Shown here one piece after another: positions 1-15,200 of a stretch of DNA of 64,000 bases (its first letter is position 1; each line of letters opens with the position of its first letter). The stretch covers positions 186,001 through 250,000 of the forward strand of contig NW_017386070.1 in NCBI RefSeq assembly GCF_000237925.1, written 5' to 3'. Below the pieces are notes generated by a model that was given only the letters and a program-made list of their open reading frames with translations, ran no database searches and was not told where the DNA came from. The stretch comes from Schistosoma mansoni. Lineage: Eukaryota > Platyhelminthes > Trematoda > Strigeidida > Schistosomatidae. Both the position numbers and the translations under genes were made by a program.

Positions 1-3000
1 TCCCGTTTTATCTCGATTATTCCGTAACACTTTGTCAAAAATATCTCTTTTTCCTAGTATGCCAATATATGAGTTCACATAGATTTTTTCCTGCTTAAGA
101 AAAATCTAATAAGCTTTCTGTCTGAAATCTTTAATGCTATGGCATACTTTCTATACAATCATATACCAGATTTTTTCACGCGTTTTGCGTCACCACATAC
201 GTATGAGTGCATTTTGACATGCGCTTATACTCTTCCTTTCTTTACTTGGAAGACTGGGAAAGACGAAAGACATAACAAGTTCTCAGAAGAATGTTTAATA
301 AGGGTAGTATCGTAACGTTTAAAGTTATGACCGGCCAATTCTCAGGGTCATCGCTACCCTTCTAAAAGGAGAAAGAGCTGTAGCGGCAAATAAATCCACA
401 AAAATAAGTAGATATGAAAGTCTTCCTTATCGTTACCGACATATTAATGTTGGCCACGCTGCAGTACGACCCGTTAACGGTACAAAACTTCGAGCCCCAG
501 AAATTTCGTGGATCTCTTATCCACTTCCGTGAATGTTGATCTAAATTCCGACACGAGCAGACTTACAAAGGTGTTGCGTCCAGTTAAACCCGTTTCTACT
601 CGGTCGCAGTCGACTGATGTCTTCGCACGACTTAGTGCACGTTTCTGTACGTCGTAACTAATTACGAAACCTCTTGAAATTGCATACGATTACCCTTAAA
701 ATTTCTATAGCGAAAGCTATGTATTATATCATCGATAGAAAAGGAACAAGTGATAACATAAGCATTGAAAGTCTTGAAGCCTCTTAATCAGAAGGAAACC
801 CTAATATCCTGACTTTCCCCAGAACAACGAAACGACGCAGGCTTTAAAACGACGATCCCATCACGGAAAATTAACGATCATGACGAAAGTTCACTGATAT
901 CCGAAGACCAGCCCAGAACAACGTGCTATGGAAGGACGTTAATGTTAATAGAATACTAGAATGACTACCGTATGTAGGACATTATAAAGGTTTTTGTTTA
1001 GTCTCACCTTATCAATATGTTTACACAGCACTAAAAAATTCCAATGTCTTTTACATGTCTCATGGTCCAATTGGCAGCATGTTCAGTTCATCTAACAATG
1101 GAATGTAAACTTTCCATAAAGTTATTTGTAGAATCTGTTATAAGACGAATAAATGACGAGACAGTGTTTATTCATCATAGTTTTAACATCTCCAAAATTC
1201 TCAGCATGGTGGTTGATTAGCGTTCAGCAAGCCATTACAAAGAAGCGCGGGGCTCAAAATCCGTCAGAATTGGTCAAATGTGTCTGGACTCAAGTAATGT
1301 ATATTCGAAGACGGAATTATGAACATGGAAGAATAAAAAGAAACAATCGCAGAAACAAATCGAACGAATCGCTTCATTTTGTGTAAGTTCTCGAAGTCTC
1401 AAAGCTAATAGACTTGGATGCAAATATAAGTTCCAAATTATTAAGTACTGGTTAGAAGAGCCCAGGAAGTTACATGAACTCTAGAAAGAAAAGGATTCCT
1501 GATTCGAATAATTCGAAGGATCCTAAAGAAAACATGCAATTCAATTGTACGTTCTGCGGCACTATTTAGAGAGTACTCCCATGAAGTTGTGTCAGATCTG
1601 GACTTACGTTTTAGAGAATTTTAATGAGTACCGATAATTCAGTGGATCCCTAAGACGCCCCTAAATCCGTCACCTTTTAAGAGACAAATATCTGATGCTT
1701 TCGTTCTGGACTTCGAATCAATAGTGCGTTGATCCTTGTTTCCAATTCAAGAGGAAATACGATATACGTAAGAAATCAGATAAAAAAACTCCCATGATTA
1801 AGCCGACGGAGATGGGTCATGGAGTTACGAGAATATTGGTGGCTGGGAAGAGCCTCTGTCAAAGTCGATATATTGTCCGGTGTCATTAACTGAAATGCTT
1901 GTATTACTTGTAGCTGAAATTTATTTTCCCTATCATACTATGCCGTGAGTGAGCTACATTATAATCTTTTAGAATTGAAAGGTAATCAACAGATATATTG
2001 GTCTGTTCCTAGTGTTTTTATAGCCTCAGCTGTATGTTACTTATGAGGATTAGACAATTTTTTCACAAGTTTTGTGGCGTGGACCACTCAGTGAGATTCT
2101 CCATTTCTTGGACTTTCAATCAAAGCATAGCAGCCGATCATGTTGGCCAAAGCCCACCATATACTAGAGAAGGCTTTTTGTTTAGGATAGCTACTTTTTA
2201 TGTGAATAACAATTGCGGGTAACTGTTATATGAATAACTGCTATTTTAAAATTATGGAAAACAGCTTATTTGGCCGTCTAGAAATTCCAATACATTTTCT
2301 CGTAAAATTTCCCAAATATGCCTCTGAAACTACACATCGTATCCTCACTTTGAATAGTTATAAACTAACCAGGTTATTTGTGTATTTCTGCCGTGTCCAT
2401 CAACTCCATCACTTGTCATTGTGGCAGTTCTTGCTTGGGTTGGATAGCTGACCAATATCTCCAGCTTTTATCAAAGTCGGAATTGAAATATACTTGTTTG
2501 ACAAGTTATAATAATGCATGTCATGTTAATTACGAAATCGAGACGAATATATCCGGAAGACTTCATTATTGTTTATGAAACAACGCAAGTTTACTCGATG
2601 GTTAATACAAAGTTAATGTCAAGATTGAAATGTGTGATGTATCTGTCTTTTGTCCATCGATTATCGTTAAACAGGTTACGTGAATGGTCTTATTAGGTAC
2701 TAAGACAGTTTCACGCATTATGCATATGGTATCATGACGGAGATAATTTCTATTTTAACGCATTTAAGATCTTTGGTGCTTGTAAATTGTTTGGTTCAAG
2801 AATACCAACATCTTAACTCCTAAACTGTAGTTCTAAGAACAACTAAGTTGCTTTTGATATCGTGTATTCAGACGTTACTGAATATTTTCCATTTGAACAT
2901 GCAAGACATGCCTAATTCAGAGTGTAAATGTGTATCTAATTAGCAGAGGGCTTCGAGTTAAGGTTTTATTACGCCTATAGTTTTAAGAAAACCGCTTACT

Positions 3001-3143
3001 GTTTTTCTGCTCACAAATAGAGCGTATTGCATTACTGTTGGGCTGAATATTTTTTTGTTTCTTTAAATCAGAATCCATAACTTAAATCGTAGTGCTGTGT
3101 AGTATGAGTACTGTAATAGTAAACGTGATTCCCGAAATTTTAG
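1..3143. other. Non-coding stretch upstream of first visible macoilin exon
   Basis: AT-rich sequence with only short random open frames. It should be intron 1 or 5' flank of the macoilin gene, because the exon at 3144 starts in mid-codon and needs a coding exon before it. I found no exon encoding the short basic macoilin N terminus here. Confidence 0.5.
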
Positions 3144-3285
3144 ATTTGGAACCTATTTTAAACTTCTGTTGGCTTGGGCAAGCATAATAATGCTGGACTT
3201 TTTTACGGATCTTCGTTTTGAATTTATATGGTCTTGTTGGCTAATGGTACGAACAGTTAATGATTCATTCAGATATCAGGGTTTG
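3144..3285 (+). CDS. MACO1: Macoilin exon: first transmembrane segments
   Basis: The frame reads YFKLLLAWASIIMLDFF then TDLRFEFIW and DSFRYQGL, aligning without gaps to the start of the vertebrate macoilin membrane domain (YLKFLVVWALVLLADF, LEFRFEYLW, DSFRYQGL). The donor is GTAAGC right after the Leu codon (phase 0). The acceptor is probably the TTTTAG ending at 3143, which makes 3144 the last base of a split codon. The frame stays open upstream to about 3103 with no Met, so the exact 5' border is the least certain point. Confidence 0.85.
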
Positions 3286-6200
3286 GTAAGCATTCCAGTT
3301 TGGTCTGAGTCGTTTAATAATTTCCAATATTTTTCAATCCAACTGCATAAATTTATTTCAAGAGCTGTTTGTGCACTAGTCAATCATTAGAAATTAATTT
3401 TCATAGTATGAAAACATTGGTATGGTGTAATTTGATTACCGAGTTTGACGTCAATCAAAAGCCATATACCTAGGGTTTATATTCCTCGGTCTCTTCTGTA
3501 GGGTACACATAGAACTTCAAAGCAATCTATTGTCCTTCAGATATTTCAGTCGGTATTGTCTGACGCTTTAATAAAAAAATTACGTTTTACCCGTAAGGAT
3601 CTCTTTAAATACGTTCAAGGTTGACCTTGTAAATATTAGTTGTCATTTGCGTAACGACTAAATCTCATTACTGTACATCATATGGATTGGTTTATAAATT
3701 TAAGGAAGATGACTAAGTTTCCCTATACCAATTTTCACATAGATTATAGGCTGCATTTCTAAAGATCTCGTATACTAATTACTTCGGGAAAAACAAATAC
3801 AAACCAATTTTGTGTTCATAAATCCTGTGGTTTGCTAGTTTCTCATCATTTTGCCAAATCACAGATAATAAAAATTATCACTGCAATGTTACTGTTGCTC
3901 GCTTTTGTCGTTTTTCTCTCACTGATCACAGATTTACGTGAACAAACCTTTGGATAATAAAAAAGTCACCTACAAATGTGACGGTCTAATCCAGTCCTTG
4001 TATTTTCAGTAACGTGCAGGTTCATAATAAACTATGTACATCCGCGAAATGGAGCCATAGTTTTCGAGTAATTTAGTTTTTCTCACTAATCTTTGTCTGT
4101 GTTTCCCCAATATAGGACCAAATCGACTATATGATCTGTTTATTGAATCAACTTTCCTAGGTACCCTCGTTTTAAAAATAGCAAAACCTAAGACAAGTAT
4201 GTCGATCCAGGCATTTGTGAGAAATTTCAACCGATTCCATCAACTAACGGCAAAATATGATTGCCAAAGTTATGGGGAGTATCTATGTATCGTTCCCAAC
4301 AAGAGCTCTATTTTTCTTAGGCAAGACTTTAAAAGTATCAAGGCAAAGAATGTGGTTACTTAAATTAAATCTATTCAGAGAGTTATGGGGTTCATCACAT
4401 TAACAGTCATTATGAGATGTAATTATATAAAGTTTCCTGAACTATTCACTTCAGTTAGTTCAATCAGTAGGTACATGTGATTTACAGTTACTTTAACTAC
4501 GGGGTACTTTATTTATTTATTTAAACAAACATTGTGCAAGAAGGCACCAAATATTTATGCGCCACACAAATTGTTTGATATACTTGGGGGCTGGAATACA
4601 GCCTTGGTACCCGAACCGAAGCAGGTGGTTTTCTTAGGGGGGCCACTCCTCAATCCTTTGACCTACAAGTTCAATCCACAAGGCAGTGGAGAGACGTTAG
4701 GAGATGCAGTTTCATGGTAGCTGGTGGCCAAATATAGGTTAATACGCCATTTTCCCCTCAGGATACTGGAGCCCATGAGCTTCATTGGTTTGGAACCAGG
4801 TTTTCTAACTTCCCTTGGTGGACCCTCTGTGTACACGAACCCGGTTGAAGAGCCGGACATTCGCTTTTTGTCCACTCAACTTCGTAAACAATACCCCTGC
4901 TGCGGGAAGGCACTAAGCAGGACTTCCATGAGAGTGGCTGTATACACGTGGCCATGTGAGAACATTTCGAGAGAGAGAGAGAGAGGGCTAGCCCTCCCAT
5001 TCCTCAGCTGCACCAAGCCATTGAGGGGTACTTTATGTAGGCCTCATAAAGACCACACCAAACTAGATCTTGAAAAAACTCCGGTTTGTTTTGTTGTAAA
5101 ATAGGTAGAAAATTATTGTTCGTTTTGATATTCTCATCAATCAACTACTGATTCGCCTTATGGGCAGTTACATAAGAGATGACAGCCTACTTGATCGTCG
5201 TATACAGAGCTTTAAGTGGATATTTTGAAATACCACTTTTTCGATAACCTTGTATGGTGTATATTTATAGTGTAGTGTATATTTTTCAGGGGTTGATAGG
5301 AAATAATCACTAGTCAGGTCCCCAGTTAAGGTATATTTTGTTCCGTAAATCATGGGACTCAAATCTCTATTTGATGAATTTTGTCCAGATTATGATAAGT
5401 ATTTATTTATTTAAACATAAGCATCTTCAGAAAATCAACTAGTAAAGTATAAATTACAAGTTAAGAGGAGCTTTTAGTACTCGCTTAACAGCTAGAAATC
5501 GAAAAACGTAATAGAAACTGGCCCCATTACTAATAATGGTAATATCTTGAAGACTTCGTTTTTATTAATTTTGGGTTTTTGTAATCAAAAATCCCCACTT
5601 TTATACATTTTAGGCATTTGCCCTGTTCTTTACACTCACTGCAATCATGGCTGATTTGCTTTGTTACTTTCTTGTACCCACTACATTGATCTACCTGCTT
5701 GGTAGTTCATGTGTATGGATGCATCTTTTATGGCAAACAGGTAGGTCTTTTTGTATTTCTGTCCAACAAGAAAAAATAATGAATCCATAGATTAAGTACT
5801 TGATAGTTCTCAAAGTTTTATCCAGAAATACAACTGGCTGTTGCATACTTCAAATCTTTCAGTACTTATTTCCGTTTGTATATGTAAATTCTTGGTAGTT
5901 TTTCATATCAGTTTACAACATTTGTCAAACTTGTTGAGTATTTCGATTCTTCTTTCTATAAGGGTGTATAGAAAGTTACTTTTAATGTTTTTTGATAGTC
6001 ACTTTTCCCTATTAACCCCTATTTCTCTTGTAGTTCGTTACCACACATTTTACAATGTTTACCTCTTTGAGGAAGGGGGCTTTTAACATTAGATGACATA
6101 ACGAAGTGTTGGTCATTGTATTTCTCAACACTTCATACACTATGATATTTTACCCCAATTTAACCTGTTCTTTGTTTGCATCGTTATGTGTTTCAATAGG

Positions 6201-9200
6201 TTTATTAGTTCCTTTCATTATATTTTTAAGTTTATGAAACACTCCGAGAATACAATATTTTTGTGTCTAAATAACGCTTGTTGTCATCTGTTGACCACTC
6301 AAAGTGCTAGAGGGCTTGACCACAAATAAAATAAGCACTAATTTCTAGAAAGGTCACAGTTAACATGTAATTCTGGTCCCAATTCATGTTCAAATAATAG
6401 TCTGCGGAATTACAGCAGTAGATGATCCTGGATTTCTGTTAGAAGCATACTCTCAAATTATTAGTGTTGATACCTCTCTTGAATAACAATGTACTTTTTG
6501 ATCCAAACCCTGAAATAATTAAGCTTCAAGGTGACGTCGTTTGTGTTATGACTTTTCCTTTTGCAACACTGTTGATTTTATCATCTCCTTCGTAACGATC
6601 CCTATAAAATGTTTTTCCAACAGAAAACCACATATTATTGTCGTGATCTGGTCTCGCCTAGAGAAGCATTCAAGCTACTAATCACTTATATATAAACCAG
6701 AAAATGTGAAGTGTGGTTTACGGGCTAGTGGTAATGTGGGGGTGACGGAATGTCTAGAAATAGTGCTTTTTGTCCATCGCTTATACACCCATTTGCTTGT
6801 TTTTTTTACTTAGACGGCTGCTGTTATCATTAAATTCTACTGCTTTGTTTTAAAATTTCTCTGCTTGATGTGATTCATTTTGTTTACTTTCGTCACCTTA
6901 GCCGTATTCTGTAAATGTGCTTAATAGTTATGTTTATTCATGTAAGGTCTCAACCAGCACGGAGCTAACACAAAAATTACCCACATAAAGGTCGTATGTG
7001 ACCGACCTCAAGCAGTTGTCCCCTAGGCACTTCGGTCACTAAGGCCAACTTTAACTCAATTTCCCTTACAGCCACCTCTAGAAGAACCCTTTCACGGTAT
7101 GAGCCACCGGGAAGTGATAACCACCCTCATACATCTTACAACACTCAAGACCACTGTATTCATAATCGACTTCCCTCTTCAATTCTTATTATTCCTCCTA
7201 TCTCGACTGTCAAATATAAACTTCTCCCCTTGAGTGTCACCATGGTCAACGATTCTAGTGCACGAAATACTGTACCAGGCTCACTGAAACCTCGCTACAA
7301 ACTACGCATTGGAGCCTTCAACGTACGTACCCTATGTCAAATCGGCCAACAGGCCTCCTTGGCTAAGACCCTAAAATCTCGCATCGTTGGTGTATGATGT
7401 GTCTCCAAAATGCGCATACAGGATCCTAGTGTGGTCATTCACTTAACCTCACCTAGTCAAAAAGGGGAGCCAACGAGATACACACTCCTTTTATCTGGTA
7501 ATCCAATGGCAAGTTCTTGTGGACTGAGGTGTGTAGGCATAGCACTAAGTATGAGGGCAGAACAAGCACCTTTAGGATAGATCCCCGTTAACACTCGCCT
7601 ATGCGTTGTTTGGCTAAACGGCTCCGTAAGAACTCGGAAGGATAGGGACACACGTCGTTGCCTTTTCGTCATTTCTGCTTACGCCCCAAGTGACTGCAGC
7701 CCGGTTGAAGTGAAAGATGATTTTTACAGAAAGCTAAGCGCTCAGACATAGTACTCGTAGAGGGTGACTTTAATGCCTAATTATGTAGCTTAAACCAAAG
7801 AGAAAGACATTTAGGTGGGTATTTTAGTATCCCGACTCAGCGAAAAGATAGCGATAATCGTCCGTTGCAACTATGCTTAGACAATCGTTTATTTTTAGCA
7901 AACACTAATTTTAAGCATAAGGAGAGATACCGTCTGACATGGCGACTCTCTGCACCAAACGGACGATGGACTCAAATAGATCATATTGCCATCAGTCATC
8001 ATTGGAGAGGCTCGATAGAAGATTGTCGCTCGTACTGGAATACATGTTTAGACTCTGATCACGCTTTAATGCGATCACGCATTTGTTTGCGCCTCACTGG
8101 AAACAGACAAACTACACTAAGAAGACCCATTAGAATTGAACTGGGGGACAAGAAAGCCAAAACTAAGTTCCAGGAACAACTGAGTTCACGTTTAGACAGT
8201 TCTGTAAACGAGGCTGACCCAGATGTTGCTTGTAAAGATATACGAATAGCTGTGGAAACAGCAGTAACATCTATTAGTAATTTAAAGCAAAGGGTTACAA
8301 AAACCAATGGATTTCTTCTAAGTCTATTGGACTGATGGATTCTCGTAAACTCATCCAATTAGGCTCTGAACACGATGAAGAGCGAAAGCAAATCAGATCT
8401 ACGTTAACCAAAAGTCGAAGGAACGATCGTAAGCAGTGATTGGCAACGAAAGCGAAAGAAATGGAAAAGGCAGCGGCTGTAGGCAACACCTGACAACCCT
8501 TCAGACTAATAAAAAAAACCGAAATTAAGAAGCCTTAATGGGCTGGTGTTTGACGAAATATCTGCACGGATTCAAAAAGCTCATCTTCTTTGCCAACTTC
8601 CGTCACCTATGGCAAAGACGATTTATCCGTCTATCAATTAAAGGACGAGTATACTGTGCAGCAGTTTGCTCCGTTCTACTGTACGACTGCGAAACGTGGC
8701 CATTAAGAGTAGAAGATGCTCGTAAATTGCTAGTATTTGACCACAGATGCCTTAGAAATATTTCTAGCATCTGCTGGGATCACCGGGTAAGTAATAATGA
8801 GGTTAGACAGAGGATATCAGGGAATAATGGTAAATCAGTTGATGAGGTTGTGAATCTTCATTGACTGAAACGGTTGGGCCACGTGTTACGTATGGCTGAA
8901 CACCGATTACCACGACGCGCAGTGGTGACTAGTGTTGGAGACGGGTGGAAGAAAGTTAAGGGCGGCCAAACCAAAACGTGGCATCAGTGCTTGAAGTCAT
9001 TAACTTCTAATCTGAGCCATGTTGGTAGATGCAGACTACTTGGTTGGGGTCCGCGCGACTATCGTAACCAATAATTGGAGACTGGTTGACATGGCTCAGA
9101 GTCGATCACAATGGCATAGGTGTATACACTCTTTATCTTCCCTTAAACCGTGAGATTAAAATTACTTCATTTCTTTCTTCCTGTACTATATCTTTATATA

Positions 9201-12200
9201 CAATCTTTCTTTTATATATGGTACCACCACTAAATTAACTACTATGAATTTAGTGTTCATCTTGTTGTGCTAATGAGGTATGGCAACATGGATCGATGCA
9301 TATATGTGCCTGGTCCTACACTGTAGATCACTGACTGACCTACAAACATCGTAGGAACCGATGCCTCAATCAATAAGCTAACGTCAAAATAGTTGCCATT
9401 TAGAATATCAGAAATAACAGTACTTGATGCTACGCCTATCAAGTTAATTCTGTTTGACAAAGATGATATGTCCCTTTGGAGCAATTATTTTTGTGTCAAC
9501 GGAAACAAACAGTTTGATATTGTTCATCGGTAAGATTAATAATTCTAAGGTTAAATAAATTGTTAGTGTATTGGAAAGTAAAAGTTGAAATATTTTTACC
9601 TACTTGGTTAAATCAAAACATTACATCTAAATATCAATTTTTTCATGTTAGAAGGTTATAAGAAAGATTTAACCACAAATCAAATGTTTCACAGTTATCT
9701 TTTATCCCCTATTTTTCGTAATAACTTATCGACAAAGTCATCAATATATGTCGATGAAATACATATGCTGGTGACATTTGAACTAGCGTACGCAAACCAG
9801 CCAAACAAACAAAAATTGTATAGACAGAAACATGGGAAAATCGAAATTAATAGAACAATTATGTATTTAGTATATAGACGACATTCATGACTTCACTTAA
9901 TATCAACACTTTTTATGGAACACGGAAACCCTCGACTAAGCAATCTTAAGGAAGATAATATGCCTGCTAAACATATATTTATAGTTCTGACTTATATTTA
10001 CCCATTAAGTATGACTTTAAATGTTTGACTTCTTAGCTATGTATTTACTTCTACATCCTTGCTATATACCTTTTAAAGAAAATATTGTTCTCCCATTTTA
10101 GATCGTGGTGTGTATATCCCAACAGTTGCATTATGTTTCTTATTCTTCTATGTTGAGGTAGCTGTAAGATTCCGTGATCCAAAAAGCCAGCCTCTTGGTA
10201 TAGATCTCTGTAGACCTTTTGCAGCTCATTGGTAAGTTTATAAACTTTGCTTAAATGAGTTACCTCTTCTTGTAGTTATGTTTTTTAAAGATATTTAATA
10301 GCTTTTCTATGCATTATTTAAACCCTCAATTAATAAAGCATGTCCACTCATGGAAGACATAAACTACTAATCGAGAGATGACGTAATCCAATTGTTTTTG
10401 GTTGTTTACGCTAGGGATTTTGGAACAAGCAAACTATCTCTCTGTAAGTTCTAGAACCAAACACTTTACCACATTTACTTGAGTTTGGCACCCGATTAAT
10501 ATTACTTCTCACGCAAAAACATGTAGCCAAAGGCCGTGTGGATAACACTGTTTAGTTGATACATTTATGAGTGGTATAATTGTAAATCATTCTAAATAAC
10601 TGGGATAGATTGTCTATATGTAGTTTCTGTCTACTTTTGGTCTTCAGGTGTTTTCTCGTCGAAACGGCTTTTTATCACTGAAGCGCTGAGAATCATATAC
10701 ACTGTATGAAATTTGATTTGTCACTAAGTTTTATATCAAATGTGAGTTTTAAACCATTTTCACATCTACCGAAGATCAATAGCCAGATAGACAACATACT
10801 CTCATACTTTGCTAATCAGTATTCCCATACGACTGATGTAGTAAAAAAATCCATATAGTCTAATACCGGGACTATTGTGTGGTTGTGGGGGTGTGTGCTG
10901 TGTAATATAACGGAATATTATGACTGAAGTCAATCAGCTACAACGTAGGACCAGGCACATATATGCATCTGTCCAAGTTGCCATAACCTCATTAACACAA
11001 CAAGATGAACACCAAATTCATAGAAGTAGTTAATTTAATGGTGGTAATATATAAAAGAAAGATTGTATATAAAGATGTAGTACAGAAAGGAAGAAAGGTA
11101 TGAAGCAATTTTAATCTCATGGTTGTGTAATATTTAGCGAAGTAATTTGTGTAATTTTTGATTTTTCGCTACTCCCAAACAAAAGCGTTTAAACACCACG
11201 TGAACATGAGTGACAAAGTTTCAGCGATATTTTCTGTTTTTGGTGTTTGTCATTTTCCGTCGGTAGTGATTTATTTTCCATCCCTTATTCAAATAGCTTG
11301 TGTTATGATCAGCTTGTACCATATTTTACTCGTTTTTTCATGATTTTAACATTATAATGTATGCGTTAGATCCCAGAATACTCAATATTTGTTTAAATCA
11401 ACCACAACTATAGCTATGATCATGTTCTACTTTACTAATAGTAGTAATCAAGGTTTGTTGTTGGCGGTGTATTCTATTCAGATCGGTCGGTCGTTCATTC
11501 AACGTGGAACTGGGCACATATATGTATCAGTTCAAATTACCACACACAATGAAATCGAATTATCAATACAGATCCCAAAGAAATACATTCAGAAATAGTA
11601 TCAATAGAATAAGTATAGACAATATAATTCTGGAATGAATTGGTGGAATAAAAAGTATAAGACGATTTTAAAACTCAAAATCTAGAGGAAGAAAAGGATT
11701 GATTACTTTTGTGTCATTGCCATCAATCCTGAACCATGTCACCTAACGTCTCCAACTACCGATCGCAATCATCACACGGACCCTAACGAAGTGATAGACA
11801 TCTACTTACTAGGTTCAACCCCAACATCCAATGACTCATGCCTCATTTTGGCCACTTTTAGCTTTCTCCAACCTATCTTTACATCAATAAATATTGTGTA
11901 TTGATGTTAGATATTGGTTGGACACTTAATACATATTTTAACCACCTCAGTTGATAAAGATTCACTATCTCACTAATCGACTTTCCATTCTTTCTTATTA
12001 TCTTGAGCTTAAGCTCAACGCTGCTCACTCAGTGGCCCTAACATTTGCAACCAGTGCTTCAGATATGTCCAAACGACGGCGCATCATTTCCCCCGAATTT
12101 TTTCTCGAGATCTCAAGAATTTCAAACTTCTTGTATCCTTATTCGGTAGCTTTAGTGGAACTTTTAATGAGTGACTAGCTTTTGGCTTAATAGTGAAATG

Positions 12201-15200
12201 TGTAATTCGATACTGTCAATCCTTTTGAAAGAATAAGAACTGTGAGATCCAATAATACTTGTCACTCTCTGTCTCAGTCATTGGTATGTCTATCTCTTTG
12301 AAATCTATAAAAATGCGCCCATCCAGTCACTTTCATCACTACTACTTACCTCCGAATGTTTATCTTACCAAACAACGACCAAATCTCTTATTCGTTGCTG
12401 TATTCAGAGTCTTCAAATATGCCTCACAGCAGACTATTTGTCTGTAATCCTCTTCACAATTTTTTTTCGAAACTTACAATACTTAATTGTAGCTCAGATC
12501 ACAGAAGCTGTTGATTGATTATATTATCTAGACTTTTAATTCTCACTTCATTGTTTTCCTATCCATACACAGTCGTCACATACATCATTTTTATGTCACT
12601 GTTTTATCATCTTATACATTTTCTTTTTCCTCACTAGCATTGGCTATCCCGTTGTAACTTTGGGTTTCAGTTTAAAGAGTATGATCTCACATCATTTTCG
12701 TTTGGTAAGTAGACTCATTATATGCATTTGTCTGAGTCATTCATTAATTCATTCTTTTATAAATAGTTTGTCTCAATCTAGTGGATGTAGGGGCAAATAG
12801 TTTCAAAATTAAATTTTTGCTTTTGTATTTGTGTCAGATTTAGACTAATAGAAGCTTCTTGAGTTAATTTGGCCATTTCGTAATGATGAAGTATATAGAT
12901 TTTCAGCTTTTCTAGATCTTCATTAACAAAGTTCAGTCAAACGTGCTGAAATCGAAAAGCATGTGTGTGACAGCTTATTTATTTGGCTTAATCACACCCT
13001 TTTACAATAACTTTTCCGTTATTTTCTAGTTTGTTTAGTTAGGTCCACCATCCCTTGATATAGAAAGTACTTTGAATGATTGCGGAATAATTTCCTTCTC
13101 GTTCTGGTAATAATATACGATTGATTTCTTATTAGTGAATAAACCTTTTCAGATAAAAAAACTTGAAGTTGATTCTGGTCGAATTCTTAGAACGTAGTGT
13201 ATTTCTTAACATTTACAGGCAGAAAATATTTGCCTGATAACTAGTGTACAGTTTGTTCTAATTCGTTTTTGAAAGCTAATCGTCACTAAAAAAGGGTTAT
13301 AGGGTAGCTAATGTAATTCTTAGTTTCGATAGTATGAGGTCATAAAGTAGATCATCTACTTTTTTGTATAAATTCTTATAGATTAAACCAATCGGACCAT
13401 CTTTTTGGTTTTTTAACTAGAGTCGTCATTAAGAATAATATTTTTTGTGGTAAAAGTGTTATATCTCGAACTTAGATTCTTAGTTTGTCGCGTAATACTT
13501 GAGCACTCGAACGCTAGAACCCCCCCCCCAAGTCACAAATCAGAAGACATAAGACAATTAGAAGGAATGTTATTCCAAACAGTGTCGATTATGGTACAAA
13601 CCTGTCAGGTATTTATAGTTTTTAGTAGAAACGAAATCACCAATATAGTTATCCAATCCGCACACAGGGAGTTATCAGCATTGTCCAATAAGGAAGCTAC
13701 ACGTAGTGATTCTAGACTATTCTTCCAAAAGCTGATTGAATGGAATATGTCCGGCTCCTTTTGGGCTCCTTAGAGCTTCCTCAACTTCACCTGTGGACCA
13801 TCCTCAAAAAAGTACATTCGCTGCTCAACTGTTTAACCTTAAGACTGTACTCAACTAAGTACAAGCATTTGTTTCGTGAGTCTATAAATAGATAGATGGT
13901 CAACAACTTTTCACTGCGCCATAATGCATGAAATGTGTTTTGTTCGGAATAATTGTTAGCACCTTGCAAAGTTTTGAACTATATATTTATGGGACTAAAC
14001 TGACAGTAATGCACTGCTACTATGAACATACTACTTTGTTCAAGTGCTAATTGTAGGTTTATGGTGTGATATAAGGTCAAAAGTTGAATTGTTTCCTCAA
14101 ATTTATCCACCAGTATACTACAGATCTAACATTTAGATATATATGACATTAAAGTTAGTAACATGAGGTTTTTTAATTTAAACATTTGTTGGTTTTTTGT
14201 TATTGAATTTTGAATTAGAAAGGGTAACATGAGATCTCATTAAAATACACTTCTAAGTAGGACTTGAGATAAGGTTTAATTAAGGATAAAATAACTAGCC
14301 ATTATTGTTTTTGATGACATTTTCAATTCTGATATAAAACCTGTCAGTATACATGTACCTATTTTGATTTGTTTTTCCCATTAAACCACAGACATAAAAC
14401 GGACACTAATTTTCTGAATATTTCTGACTGAAATATATTGGTAAACGTATCATGTCGTTTATCAGAGATATTTCTTAATTTTTCGGGAATTTTGTTGTGA
14501 TGTGTAAATTGTTTAGTAAAGATAATTAATAGATTATTATGGTTTGCTTCCCATTTCAAACTACTTATCTAAATATAAGCAAATGGGGCTCGGTTGCCTA
14601 TGTTATTTTGAAGTTGTTGACCATCTTAAAGTTGGTTTATTAGAATATCAAACCAGTGATTAGTTTGTTCACCTTTAGGTTGAATGAAATTTATCTATAA
14701 TAACTGTCAGAAAATTTTCTGTATATGACCCTGTTTTCCTCTTTTGACGAGAATAATGAATTTAATGATATCCTTGGCTTTTTGAGAACCTACTCCTATG
14801 TGAGTCGACAAGTGTGTCAGAATGAGTTTGACAAAATCATAGACTGACTTCCGCTCTTTACTTATGTATGACTTCAGCAGTGTTAGCTCTACGTTTGCGT
14901 CATATGGTAGCAATGCTTCAAAAAAACCTTTAATTGATGCACGCATATCTTTTTTGTCAAGGGATTGTGAAACACCGTACTACTGCACCATATACTCACT
15001 AGTTGATTTACAAAGAAATATTTTGCCTGCGACACAGCATATACCAGGCAAGCACTTTTGCCATTACGAAAATTTTGGTAGTCACCAAACGTCTGTCATC
15101 CGTCAGTATGTTCTTAGGCCATGATAATCTGGAGGATGCCCAGAAGTCTTTGAGGACCAGGGTTCCATAAAACCTCTTAGTGTGCAATGAATATGAACTT

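Noticed and set aside
1474-1569. Short basic frame (MNSRKKRIPDSNNSKD) as macoilin first exon
   Set aside because: Its only good donor gives phase 1, while the exon at 3144 requires phase 2; no residue similarity to the family N terminus.
4724-5104. 126-codon frame in retroposon copy 1 as a gene
   Set aside because: It is antisense to the element and is broken in the other copies; similarity between copies is at DNA level.
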